Below are positions 11,838 to 24,800 of a stretch of 64,000 bases of DNA, piece after piece. Made by a program: the position numbers and the translations under genes. The notes below the pieces were generated by a model. That model ran no database searches, had not been told where the DNA came from, and saw nothing but the letters and a program-made list of their open reading frames with translations. Where the stretch lies: the NCBI GenBank assembly GCA_005281725.1, contig SSBO01000001.1, positions 8,756,781 to 8,820,780 on the forward strand. Reading direction: 5' to 3'. Each line of letters opens with the position of its first letter. Positions within the stretch are counted from its first letter, which is position 1. This DNA comes from Wuchereria bancrofti (Eukaryota > Nematoda > Chromadorea > Rhabditida > Onchocercidae).

Positions 11838-12180
11838 ATCGTTGTACATTACTAACTGCATCACTATATTATCACTATATTATCGTTGTACATTACTAAC
11901 TGCATCACTATATTATCACTATATTATCGTTGTACATTACTAACTGCATCACTATATTATCACTATATTATCGTTGTACATTACTAACTGCATCACTATA
12001 TTATCACTATATTATCGTTGTACATTACTAACTGCATCACTATATTATCACTATATTATCGTTGTACATTACTAACTGCATCACTATATTATCACTATAT
12101 TATCGTTGTACATTACTAACTGCATCACTATATTATCACTATATTATCGTTGTACATTACTAACTGCATCACCATATTGT
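11838..12180. repeat. Perfect 44-bp minisatellite, about 7.8 copies
   Basis: Units begin at 11,838, 11,882, 11,926, 11,970, 12,014, 12,058, 12,102 and 12,146, exactly 44 bp apart. The first seven are identical; the last diverges after about 30 bp. Each unit starts ATCGTTGTACATTACTAACT and contains an internal TATTATCACTA duplication. There are no variable spacers, so it is a simple tandem array. Confidence 0.95.
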
Positions 12181-15100
12181 CGCTGCGTATTCTCTTAGTG
12201 TGTGCTTATATTTTATCAATAATTTAAGTAGAAGAGTTCGAAAATTCTAAGCTAACATCCCTGAATGCTAATTCCTTCTTTTTGTTATTTGTTTTAAATA
12301 ATAGTTTGAAATCGTATTAAAAGTTTATGGTATACATTAGACTTTTTGAATGTAAGCCTGGAACAATTGTATTTTACTGGCTTTACTTCATGAAGAAAAT
12401 GAAATAACTTTCATGAAAATTCGCACATTTAAGTAAATATTTGAAGGCGAAATTTTAAAGCGTCTTATTTTAAGCCGTTATTTAAAAATAAATTTAAATT
12501 AGAAAATATCAAATATTTATGTCGTTGTACCTTTAATTTTAAATCGCACGTTTGCACCGATGTAAATCATGGAGCCTAAAATATTTCAATTCCATTACAA
12601 TCTAATTCATATATTATAAATTTCATACTCACGAATTACACTTAGAAGTAGATGGTGCGATTGAATTATTTCATTATATCAAACTTTCACGAATAACGAT
12701 GGAAGTGTTTAACTTAATAAATCAAATTGTAAATAGCATAAAATAAATAGGGTAATCTATTACAGTACTTTAATGTATTTTAAAAATAATTTTTTTCGGG
12801 AAAAAATTTTGCAGAATAACATTTTCACCGTTATAATTGATGAAATTGGTTTATTTGAAAGCTATGATTAGATCTAGAATTGGATGTAAAGTTGGATTTA
12901 ATAGAAGATGTTGTAAATCTGATTTTGAGTTTTATTGCTTCATAATTATTATTGAGTTTCATTTGGGATTTGTCACTTGCTAAAAATCAAAACCGGTCCT
13001 TTTTTCTTTTTTACAAATATTACACTTTCAATTGAACTGTATCTCTTATTAATACTTCTCTGCATAAATTATAAAGTTTTGAATTTAATCTATGAACGGG
13101 TAGTATCAGAGTAGTCGTTATTCATCTGATAATTTATTGTATTGCTTAATTGTTCGGGTGTAACTATAATTCTTATAAAAAAAAATTATGAGAAATTTGT
13201 ATTTAAAAAAGTTAAAATTTCTTTATTATAAGGTGGCTTTTTCTTTTCCTTTTTTGAATTCCTATCAATTGTATTCATTTGTTGCTTATTTTACACACTT
13301 TTTTTGGTTCCTAAAATTTTTTCGCTTTATTTCGTTGTAAAAAGAGAAAGTGTGGTAGAGAAAAGAGAGAAATGGAATGCGAATTGATATGTGAAAAGAA
13401 AAGGGGGAAAAAGTATTTTTGACAGGAGCAACTGACGCAATTGATCTTTGGTAAATCTTTCTTCCAGTCTCTTTCCCGATGGAAAAAGTGGAATTTGTGG
13501 GAAGAGATTCTCGTCGGGGGTACTTTTCTGGCAATTTAACCAGTGAGAATGGGCGGGAGAGAAGTAGATGGGTAGTGTAAATGAACGACAATGTCGTGGA
13601 GAAAAGTAGATTGATGGACAAATAGTTGAATGCGACAAGATGAAGAACAGAGGACGAGGCGGAGAGGTACGAGGCGCAAAGGTTCATGGCGAGGTGAGAG
13701 GGAAAAGGATGAGGGACTGGCCAATGATCAACGTGACATAACTTGTACGCCCAATTGTGCAAAATAAATTGATCTTTCGTCAAATGAAGCAGCAGCAGCA
13801 GCAGCAGTCTTTCATTCTTTTGGAACGTATTTACAGCTATTTTACTTTTTTTTTTTGAAAAATTTTTACAATATTTGGTGATTTGAAATGTTAGTCTGAT
13901 AATTTTTTGATTTAATATTTAAATTTGAAAACTTTTTGCTTTGATTTTTGAATTCGAAAGGTTGAAAGGTTGCGAAGTTGCCTTTTTTGCTTATTTACAT
14001 TATTATGCAAACAAACGATTTTTTCTTCTTTTTGAAGGTTATGATGATTGTTTGCTCTTCATCTATTTCCCAGCTGTTGCATTAATTAGCAATTATCAGT
14101 TAGTTGGTAATAATTATCAGTAGGCAATTTTTTGATGATACAGGAAATAAATTTTTTGCGGTTTTTCCAGTTGAGTAATTTCATTTTTTTTTTTTAAGAA
14201 ATTTAAGTAGTTATCATTTACAATTGCATTAGTGGAACGAAACTTTATTTTGCGGCATTTAAAGACTAATGTTTCAATCTCATTTAAAACTATAAATGTT
14301 GCAAACTGCAAATTTTAACTTGTAATTGTTAATTTGAAAGTGAGAGACAAAAAAACTTGAAACTGATAAAAAGGATCAGTTGATTGTTTTGCTTTTTTGA
14401 TGTAAATTCAATTTTAGTTCATTAATTAACTCCCACATAACATCAAAGAGACAGAGGAAATTATTTTTGCCGGTAAATAAAATCCAGTAAATAAAATTTT
14501 CTTCCATCTGTAATATTCCTCCACCCCTCCTTGCCTTCCATCAACTTTCTTCTTGCATCTCTTCACTCCGTATAATTACCAATTTTACCGCAAATCTGTT
14601 TTTAATGATAAGATTGATTAATAATGCAACGTTAATTTATACTTAAATCACTTGGATGACTAATTGGTTGATTCATCGCTAATTGTCCGAAGATAACTGA
14701 TCAAATGCAATTGGCGATTTTTCTTATCATTAAAATAGAAGAGAAATATCACTGCGATTCCTTTGTTTTTCCAAGTTATCTTCCTTACTTTCTTCATTTT
14801 TTTCCCGTTTAACTGCAGTCTTTTTCTCTTTTTGTTTTAATGATAAGATTAAATGAGTAGACATAGTAGCAGATTTCATTTTAATCATCATTCATACAAT
14901 TTTGTCATTTAAATAATTAAATATTATGCTAAAATTTTACAGAAAAAGATAAAATGATAGCGATGTTCTATTAAAATGTAACTGCTACATGGAGTGTATC
15001 TCTTAATTTTGAAAACGAATATAAGAAGTTTTTTTCGTTTTATCTTTTAACAAAACAAAAAAGGTAAATAAATATTTTTGTCATTTACTGTCGTTTTAAT

Positions 15101-17142
15101 CATTTTTGAAAACGAGAGGAATAATGAACATCTTGCAAAACTAAATTTTGTAATTGATTTTCGAACATGCTAAATTCTAAATTAGATAATTGAAAGTCAT
15201 TATTTTGATATTAACTTTAATTTTTGGTATTTTTTTTTCAACTCAACAATCAAAAAAAAAAAAATGGTAGGAAAAAGAATATTTTATTTAACAAATTTTG
15301 AATTATAATTAATGTAAAATATGAGAAGTAGTTTTGAAGATTATAATGAGAAAAATCTCATCTGATAACAGCAAATAATTAATGACAATAATAATACTTT
15401 GTCAGTGATTTATCCATGCGGATCACTAATTAGCAAATGTGAAACAGAGCACAACTGATAATATTGTGTACGTTACAGCATTATCAGTCAAGTTCTGCTC
15501 TCCTCTATACTTCCCGAAAATTTCATTCCCATCGATATTTCCCGAGAATTGTAATCACATTAATATATTTGGTTTTTACTGCTCCGTAAGGGATATTTGT
15601 ACTATCGTTTTATGATCGTTCCGTAAAACACTTCAGGGAATGATTATCACATGTAGTAAGAAGCAACGTGTCGTTTAAGTATTACTAATTGTGACATTGT
15701 AGGAAGCAACGCAACAGCTATTATTGTTTCAGAAATATTCTGGCAATGATATATTTCAACGATTAAAGGAATAATAGTAAACTATTATTACTATTTGAGA
15801 ATAAATGGTTTAAAAGTGAATGTTTAGGACATGTTAGAACGTTTGTTATACAACTATGGTCACCTTAAAATCTATCAATTTTCCTAAATTTTTTTTTCAA
15901 CAATTTTTTGAAAATTTATTTAAATATAATCACCCTTAAGCACATTTCAAACACTTGGTAGCAATGACACAAACAGCCAAATTCTACGCATTTTTAATTC
16001 GTTTGAAATTAAAAAAACCAATTCAAATATGGCTATTATTCAATTTACTTCAATTACTTAATAGTGATATATGAAAAAAAAAAAAGAAAAAAACGTCATG
16101 CATACTTAATTTTCATAAGACTTTTTCTTTTCGATGAAATTTTCAGAAAAATTATTCAAATATGACTATTATTGAATTAACTTTGTGTACCTAATCGTGA
16201 AATAAAAGACGCTGGCACCTAATTCAATGTGTAAAAATTAATTTGATAAAGAAGTTTGCTCAGCTGTACATTCATAAATATAAGTGCTATCTTTTATATC
16301 GTAGTTGCATAGTACCTAAATATTTAAAGTATTATAATTCCAGTATGTTTTGAATTTCCTAGTTATAGTTCTTAAACTTTAAAGTACTAAGGGTAAAATT
16401 GTTGAATGCCGAAAGTAAAAAAAATTGATTTTATTGTTAATATAGCAATTTATGTTTACTGAATTCTACTGTTTCTCATTAGATAAGAAATTTTCGTCTT
16501 TTTTTTTTGGAAAAAAAAGTACTTTTTTCAGAGGAAATTGGCTCTTAATGCATACTTATACATTGGCTCTGGAAAAATTTGCAGTTTTTTTATTTTTAAA
16601 AACAAAGTGCATCTTTTTGACATTTTTCAGAGAAAAGTCGCTGTTTTTTGGTACTTTTATGGGGAAACATTGTTTTCCATCCTTTTCTTTCTCTCTCTCT
16701 CTCTCTCTCTCTCGAGCATTATTTGACAATGTTATTCCCTAATGGTTATAAACAAATGGAAATAAAATAATTTTTGCGAAAAACGAAATTACGAAATTCA
16801 AAGTTGCCAAAAAATCTTTCTATTTTCTTGACAACTGGCACCTTAACTTAACTAAACGGAACCTTTGTTTTTTTGAAGTGAAATGATTTTGAGTAGTTTT
16901 CAATACACTAACAAATGACCTTTTACCTTTTTTCTCATCTCTTAATCAATTCTTAAATAAACATCTTTTATTCATTATTCTAATTTCATTTCCCTCACAC
17001 TTTATTTTATTCCATTTCATGCTATTCTACTTCGCCAATTTATTTAACAGCAAATCTTACCGTTATTTCATTTCATTTAAAATGACACAGTAAAGAAAGC
17101 ATCATATAAGTATGCGTGGGTGTATCCCAGATTATATATACA
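12181..17142. other. Long AT-rich intergenic stretch
   Basis: I find no supportable gene. The stretch holds many A and T runs, a purine-rich less AT-rich patch at 13,340-13,720 and a short (CAG)n run at about 13,787-13,807. There is also a CT dinucleotide tract at 16,690-16,713. Open frames over the purine-rich patch are on the pyrimidine strand, very rich in S, F, L and H, and not protein-like. Confidence 0.5.
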
Positions 17143-17232
17143 TGTGTGTGTATGTGTGTGTGTATGTGTGTGTGTGTGTGTATGTGTGTGTGTATGTGTG
17201 TGTGTGTGTGTATGTGTGTGTGTGTGTGTGTA
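17143..17232. repeat. (TG)n microsatellite interrupted by TATG
   Basis: Ninety bases of TG repeats are broken at intervals by TATG. The reverse frame gives long His-Thr open frames, which are artefacts of the repeat. Confidence 0.95.
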
Positions 17233-20200
17233 TAGATATGTGCTCGTAAGTGCTGTGATTCTTTCAACAGACATATGTATTGGTGTGTAATTAGGTGTGA
17301 AGAGTGCTAGCAAAGATTGAAATGAAAGAGTTTGAAGGGCGGAAAGCGGAAAGAGTAAGGATGAGGAGATGAGAGGAGAAAATGAGTAGCAATGTTTCCG
17401 GCGGCATTGTCGTCAGGTTGTAATAACCTCCGCAGCACATCCAACTTTTTCATCTATTTTGCCTTTAGGAAAAAGCTTATACGAAGCATTTATTTTGTGC
17501 TTGTTGCTTCACTTCCTCTCCTTCTTTCTTTCTCTCTCCCTCTCTCTCATTAATTTAACATTCATTCCACACACTTACACGTTTTTCTCTTTTCTCTTCC
17601 TTTTTTGTTTGTGTAAAAAATCAATGTAATCAATCTGTTTTGTTTGGTAATCGTTCATTCAACTTTTTCTGAAAGAAAGTGAAAACGAAGTGACAGAGAG
17701 AAATATGAAAGTAAGAGCTATGATGGAATAAAGTGGTCGTACGCCACGTGATGTGATCAACTGGGATTGACTGACCATCAACTGATCGACGAGTTCCTTA
17801 ATCGGTTTCAGCACCGACAGAAATGTGTACGAAATTCAGTGAAGGCTGAGGTTGACTGACCGACCGACCGACCGACCGAGTGATTCTCTGGAGAGAAGGT
17901 TTCCCTCCTCTGCTGAGGGTGGCAGTGACAGTGACAGTGACAGTGCTTACTTGAAAGTGTCCTTCTCTTCGAAGGGGAAAGTTTACAGTCCTTCTGGTGC
18001 ACTGTTGTTTAGTATATAGTAGCGATACTAATTACATTGTTGTTTGAATATCTTCTTTCACCTCCATGACCTCTAACCTCTAATTCCATTTCAATTCTAC
18101 TATCTTCATTTGCGAACGAAATAGTTTGCTGAATTGCATTTTGTATGCTATTTCATTTCCTGCATTTTATTAAATTCATCAATTGTTAATGATTATTATA
18201 AAATGTTACAAACTGAGAAAAATCTCTTTCCAAAGTTTACTGATAAATCCTTCAAACGGTTATCAATTTCAATCGTTAATTATTATTCTTACGAATAAAT
18301 TAATCTTAGAAAATATTAACACTGAAATGAGAGAATACATGAATGACAGACTAATAAATTTGTTGTTTAAAAAATTTTATGAACAATTAAAATTTGAACG
18401 TATATTTAGATCAAATGCAAATGTGAGTGGTATTAAAAAGCTTGAATTTTGTCCGTGGTATATGTGAAAAATTAAATGTTCCATTATTTGTCAGAGTATT
18501 TAGTTTGTTAAGTTTCTTTTTTCCAATTTAATAAAAGAAGTGGATTTTTTGATATTAAATAAATTTAAAATATTTCTTAATCGTATCACTATTAGTTCTA
18601 CCGGCCGTATTTATGAATTAAACACGAAGCCAAATGGCGTCTGCAAGCTTTGATAAGGGTGTTAATATGATAATCATTCCAAGTAACAGTTCAGTCTGCG
18701 CCGTTCACAGATCCAACACGCGCGATCTTATGCAAATTTACCGTTTAAATGACTTATTAATCTCAACTTTATAAATCTCTCTACTCGGTCACAGATTTTG
18801 CATCTGACATTGGCGTAGAATGAAATCAATTATAGAATTGACTACGAATAAATCTTCGGTCTCAATCGATTGTAAATTTTACGCGTGCATTTGATATAAA
18901 CTGACCTTTGAGATGAACTTGTTCTCAAAAATACGCCGACATTAAAAAAAAAAAAACACATCAAGTTTGATTGAAGAGAAAAAGTATTTGCAGAGATAGA
19001 AGTCAGCAAGCTTCTCTATACTTTACTGATGATAATTCATTCCGAAACATTACATTAGGGAAGAGAGAGGTTGGGAAGGGAAAAGGGAATGTCACGGGTA
19101 AGATAATAGATGATGATAAACTAAATTAATTTATTTCTTATTTCTGATTCTTTCATAATGATAGAAATAAAATTCATTTAATATGCTGGGTCATGTTGTT
19201 GATAGCACTAATTAATAATTGTTTCCATAATTCCGGTAGCCAAGTGACCTCTAACTAAAAATTATTATTGGTAATTTCTCATCATTTTTCTCAAAAATTG
19301 AATGAGAAAAAAAAAAATGGTTGTTTAGATGTTATTATTCGGTTTATTAGTCGAATATGATAAGCTTTTTTTAAAACATTTTTCATTGTTTTTGGACAGA
19401 GTTATTTCTCGATTATTCATTTCTTAGTAGCGTTATAATCCTGAAATAATGCCTGCAACTGTAAAATATATATAATTAATGTATTGTAGTTGAAATCGAT
19501 AAATGAAAAATTAGACTTCCTTTACTATGATGAAATGGATGTTCAGATTTAATTCTCCTTTTTTTTCGTGTAAATCTTGCGGATAGAACATTCTGAATTT
19601 TATTAAATTTTGTCCATTAAAATTTCCAACATTTAAATAAATAACTTAATAGATTAATTAAATAAATAGTAAATATTTATAAGTCTTTTTCACAATATCA
19701 ATTTTGTTTTATTTTTGCTAATTGCTCGTTTTATTTCCTTTCTAATTATATATACGTAAAACATAGCGGAAAGAAAAAATTATGCTTGACAGTAATATAA
19801 TTACACGCGAAACATATTTGATTGTGAACCCTTTTGCATCAGAAAATATTTATTTAATCAAAATATCTGTTTTGTTTAATAATAATAAATATTAATTAAT
19901 TTATTTATTTGTTAATTAATAGTAATAGTAATAATAATAATTATTAGTAATAATGATAAAACACAAATAAAACTGCTGAATTGGATATTTTTGAATTTTT
20001 AGCTCAAAAATGTCATTGATAGTAGTTTTTTATTGGAATTAATTTTTGTTATGAACTTTCATCGGCGAGATTTCAGGATATTTCTTCGAGAAACATCCGA
20101 TGATTACATGTATATAATTTGAGTATATATGTATACAAATTTTCCAAATGTTATATTACAGAAATTTCGAAACCAAAAATGAAACTCTGATGAAAAATTT

Positions 20201-20723
20201 TCAACTTGAGGAATTACGAATAGCAGAAAATCGTTATTTTCCACTTCTGTCGTCACTTATAATACACAAACAAACACACACACACACACACACATACACA
20301 GAAAGAGACATGCATAGACAGACATATACCTACTTATTGATGATCGAACTTTTCAGTCTTCGTTCTTTGTTTTATCTGGGACGTATCAGTTAGCAAGTTA
20401 ACAAAGCTGTTACTTAATTTTAGGGTTGTTTTCTCTTCCACTCCCTCTCTTCTTCCCTTACTTTTCTCGTTGTAAGTAATATTTGTTCTGGAAAACAACG
20501 AATCTTTCGATATCTCAAGACAAATATTTCACGATATATACATACGATATTGAAATTTTTATCACTGTATTATTTTGAAGTAATTTAAAGTCGATTATAT
20601 TGATAACATATGAAAATGACCGTAGAAAAGCGTAGCATGAATTGAGTAAAGAATTTAGCATTGATTAATACGACAGTAAATATTTTCAAAATTAATAAGT
20701 GACGGGGAGTTAACTCCCTCCTT

Positions 20724-20758
<35 letters not shown>

Positions 20759-21058
20759 CCTTTTCCTTGATGTCCGTTCATCTATTCCGTCCTTCATTTC
20801 CTTTTTGTTAGGTAACGGTTTATACCATTGTAAACATGTCAAAAATGAAATGACTTACGGTACAGTTATGTGTCAAAGGTCGAGTCACACAATAATTCCC
20901 TTCTTTCTCTCTCTCCCTCCCTCCTAAATATATTCATTAGAATGACAATTGCTATAATAGATCATGTGTCTCCCGACGTATTATACGTAACGTCACATAA
21001 ATTTACTACAAATATCCCAATCTTCCGACCTCCTCTTTCTCTCTATCACCTTTCACCT
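17233..21058. other. Intergenic with simple repeats
   Basis: No gene is supportable. The stretch contains short tandem runs of CCGA (about 17,857-17,879) and GACAGT (about 17,923-17,945), a (CA)n run at 20,275-20,294 and a (CT)n run at 20,727-20,754. The patch at 17,330-18,000 is less AT-rich and may be regulatory or 5' untranslated sequence, but I see no sustained reading frame. Confidence 0.45.
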
Positions 21059-21340
21059 TTACGTTCCTACTTTTCTCCGCCCACGCTCCCACCTCGACAT
21101 GCCGCATGTGTGTGCGTGCGCGCGTATGTGCGTGTGTGTCTGCACCAGAGCGTCACCCCTCGACGTTTTTCCAGCTGACGATGTGACCACGCCCCTCGCG
21201 CAGCGGTTGGCCTTTATGCGGGGTAACGTCCCGTCCGGCATGCCAATGTCTTCGGCGATGTCACCCTGTTCCGCATTACCCGTTTTTTGCGTGCTACTCA
21301 TTTTGCTCATTCCGCTGCATGTGATTGATTCATCCTGCAC
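21059..21340 (-). other. Possible minus-strand exon in a GC-rich island
   Basis: This patch is clearly richer in G+C and CpG than anything around it. The minus frame starting at 21,340 (or at internal Met codons) reads MSSTQKTGNAEQGDIAEDIG and then TLPRIKANRCARGVVTSS, which looks like real protein. A good splice-acceptor-like TATTTTAG lies upstream on the minus strand, and several GGTGAC donors lie within. No partner exon or family is recognised. The plus strand is also open here (21,099-21,443). It may be a first exon, a regulatory island, or neither. Confidence 0.25.
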
Positions 21341-21860
21341 ATTTCATTCATTCCTTCTCGCATGTATTTATGGCTGTTTCGCTAAAATATGCAAAACTTC
21401 ATGTAGTTCTGCGCATTGCAATTATTTCTTTAGCTTAATCTGAGAGTTACCCAATAAGAGGGTAAGAAAGGTAGGGTGAAATATTGTTGATTTTCTGAAT
21501 TCCTTCGCAAGAGTTTGCAAATTTTCTCCCAAAAAAATTCACTCGGAAATACATCAAAAAGTTTTTTCTCTTAATTGTTCATAAACATTTTTTATTCTCT
21601 TCTTCAGTTCATTTTTCTTTTTTTAATGACATTTTCGGATCAAAAATATGGAATAAAAATTGATTGTGAATATTTCCAAATTTAATTTGTATTGCTGAGA
21701 AAAATTAGAACTTAAAATTACAAAATGATTTAAATTGTTTTTATTTTCTACTTTTCTTCCTTTGTTTGAAAAAAAAGACTACAACTGTTGCTTTTCTAAT
21801 TTTTGTTTGGGTAATAAAAATAAATTAGGCGATGTAAAAGATTGTAAAATATGTTGATTA

Positions 21861-21870
21861 TTTATTTCAG
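21861..21870 (+). promoter_or_regulatory. Likely spliced-leader (trans-splice) acceptor of CLUH
   Basis: TTTATTTCAG ends 8 nt before the CLUH start codon. In nematodes an acceptor this close to the ATG usually receives a spliced leader. It could instead be the end of an ordinary intron after an unseen 5' exon. Confidence 0.5.
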
Positions 21871-21878
21871 GCGAAATA

Positions 21879-24800
21879 ATGGGCGAAGTTAATGGACCTG
21901 TTTGTTCACCTGACACCGTTCTTGCCTCAGCTGGCAAGGTTGTTTCGTTTCTTTTTTCGGTCAGATCATTGAAACAAGCATATGCATGCATAAATGCTTT
22001 TACAAATGTGTACGAAAATTAAAATAGAGAAGGAAAATTTTAGCATCATGATATTAAAATGCAATTAAAAGGAATAAAATATAGATGGATAGGGAAAAGA
22101 AAAAGGATCTAAATTGTTTATAACTTTTTAATTTCATTATCTTTTTTCGTTACCTCTTACTATCTTTCTTTTGTTCCTTAAAGAAGAAAAAACAAAATTG
22201 ATATGTTTATTTTTATATTTATACATTTTTTATGTCCGTATTTTATTTTTCGTTCTATTTTTGTTTCAATGATTATTCATATCAGAAACATAGCAGACTT
22301 ATGCCAAAAACCATAGAAGATGGATCCTTTTAGAATTTTCTGCTGAAACAAAATTATCTTTAAACGGTTTCATGATTATTTTTGGATCGTTTTCACGTGT
22401 AATTTTTTGTAGAATGCATTAAATTTCATGGTTAAAATAATAGGTTTAATTGTCAACAAAATCTTTGTTCAGCTGTTTTCCTCAATAATCTAATGGACAT
22501 TTCAGACATTATCGGAAGATGGACAAGAGAATTCACCGCATAATTCTGATTCTGGTCACGAAACATCATCACCCGATTCACCATTAACACCCATTGAGGA
22601 AGGAGCTGTTTCTCCAGGTGATGATTCTTTCTTCCCTGTTTGGTTCGTCGTAATCGTCTAAGTCGCTTGATATTCAGTCGGGAGTTTTGTAATTGGTGTA
22701 TATCTGTTGTCAGAAGAGAATTTCCGAATATCATCGTTTATCAGATCACTCAATACATTCAGCTTTTCTTTCAAAATGCTGACAACTTGTTGTTTTAATG
22801 TTTGAAAAGAATAATGAAAAACTATGAACAGATCTGTCAGTGAATCATCATTTCTAAATTACGAGCTAATGTTTCACTTTTTTCACAAAAAATACCAATT
22901 GATATTTCATTTTCATTTCATTTCACAAAGAGAAAAGAACACAGTTGTGTTTCAGTTGATAGATTGGAATGATATGCAGAACTTGTCATTATTGTGTTTG
23001 TGATAGAACAGGGTGTAAGAAATTAGCAATTTTATATTTTCTAATTAACATTTCATGTATCTGAGAATAAAAAATGTCATGGAGCATTCATCATCATTTA
23101 TCACTAATATTATGCATTAACTTGCACCCAACGATTCACAATTATAATTCAAAATTATATTCGCATACGAATATGATTTTGATGCATGAGGCATTGTTTT
23201 ACTAAAATGCAACAAATGCATGATTTATAAATAATGTTTTTTTATGTACTTGACATAGGCATTTCAGATCCACTTCCTATATAACACCGTAGTAAACAGA
23301 AATTAAAATTTTATACCAAAACTTTTTCATCTATTTGAACAAAGATTTATTTGATAAGTAAATAGTTAATGAAGAATGTCTGCAGTAGGCATCATAAATC
23401 TTAGTAAGTGAATGAAATTGTGAAGTAACATTATCTCAGAGTACTATTATACTGCCTTGAATATCTGGTTAGGCGTCTTCAATGATCTTTCCATCATTTA
23501 TTTGTATTCACTTCCTTTTCGGTTGAAATTACTGCTAGAGTTGAGGTGATTTCCTGATTTCCGTGACTGCTTTGATAAAATTGAATAGTGATTGTTTTAT
23601 GATATAGTCTCATACTTTGCAAAGTCCTACATGCTTACGGAAATGAGTGCATTATTATATTCGATGAGTTAAAAGTGTAATTGGGACACAAGCAGTTGGG
23701 GGAAAATTCTCGAAATTGTTTTCCAGTCATTATTAGAGATATTTGCTCAACCAAATAACTGAAACACGCTGGTGGTGTATATACATTTCTTGAATTTCTC
23801 ACCTAGTTAATAACATTGGTAATTGTTATCTAAACAGTGTTAATATTAAAACCATCTCATAATACATAACCTGAGCTGTAACAACAGTGGTTAAACAATG
23901 TAGAGGGATAAAGACATCCGAGAAAGATTTCAATAAGTTAAGGAGTCATTTACCAATGATTCCTTAACTTACTTTTCACCAAACAAGTAAGGATAAAATT
24001 CATGGTTCTACCAAGGAAACTTTGCATTAATGAAAATGTTGAAAAATTGTTTTCAGCAGCGGAAAAAACTGGTAACGATGGTGAGGTATTGTGTCCGGGT
24101 GATGAATGCGATACATTTCGTATCCGTATTATTGCACCTGGTGCAGAACCGTTCGATTTACAGGTATGCACCGGTTTATGTGCATGCTAAATCATAGCGT
24201 TATTGTTCTCCGAATTTGAGGATTCACAGTGTTGAGAATAGGCTAAAATTCCAAATCAATGACTTTCAATTCTATCAAATTGAAATTTACAGTTTGGCAA
24301 ACGAAAAACGTTGAGCAAAATTGGCTTTGCTTTCTTTATGTTTACTTCATTCAACCTTTTCCCTCTCCTGCATAATCGTTAAATTACGAATTTTTTAACG
24401 AAGAGAGAAAGGATGTACTTAATTAGTGAAATTAGAAATTCCAATAACAGTACATTTCGTTAGTTGAAAGGAAAAAAATTTCCAGGTAAATTCAAATGAA
24501 ATGGTGCAGGAGCTACATCAGGTGTTGCTAGAACGTGAAGCAACGTGTCATCGTACGTGTTTCAGCCTGCAGTTAAATGGTGTTTCATTGGATCATTTTA
24601 CCGAATTAAAAAATATTGTCGGTCTTACAGATGGATCTGTGTTGAGAGTTGTCGAAGGCAAGGATATGGCTTCTTCGGTTTCAATGTAATTTGGTTGGGA
24701 ATTTCTCGGAAAGTTAAAATATGCCAAATATTATTTGTCGGATCGTTAACATAAGTTGACATTTATTAAGTTATCCTTATAACAAGAAATAAGTAATTAT

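Noticed and set aside
11838..12180. CRISPR-like array
   Set aside because: The 44-bp units abut each other with no spacers, and the host is a eukaryote; it is a minisatellite.
13286..13783. 165-codon minus-strand open frame
   Set aside because: It is the pyrimidine complement of a purine-rich patch, overloaded with S, F, L and H. Overlapping frames are also open, and there is no splice context or family pattern.
17073..17313. His-Thr repeat proteins on the minus strand
   Set aside because: Translation of the TG/CA microsatellite in two frames; not coding.
20585..20842. Minus-strand open frame with an Arg-Glu run
   Set aside because: The run comes from a CT repeat, and the rest has no protein-like pattern.
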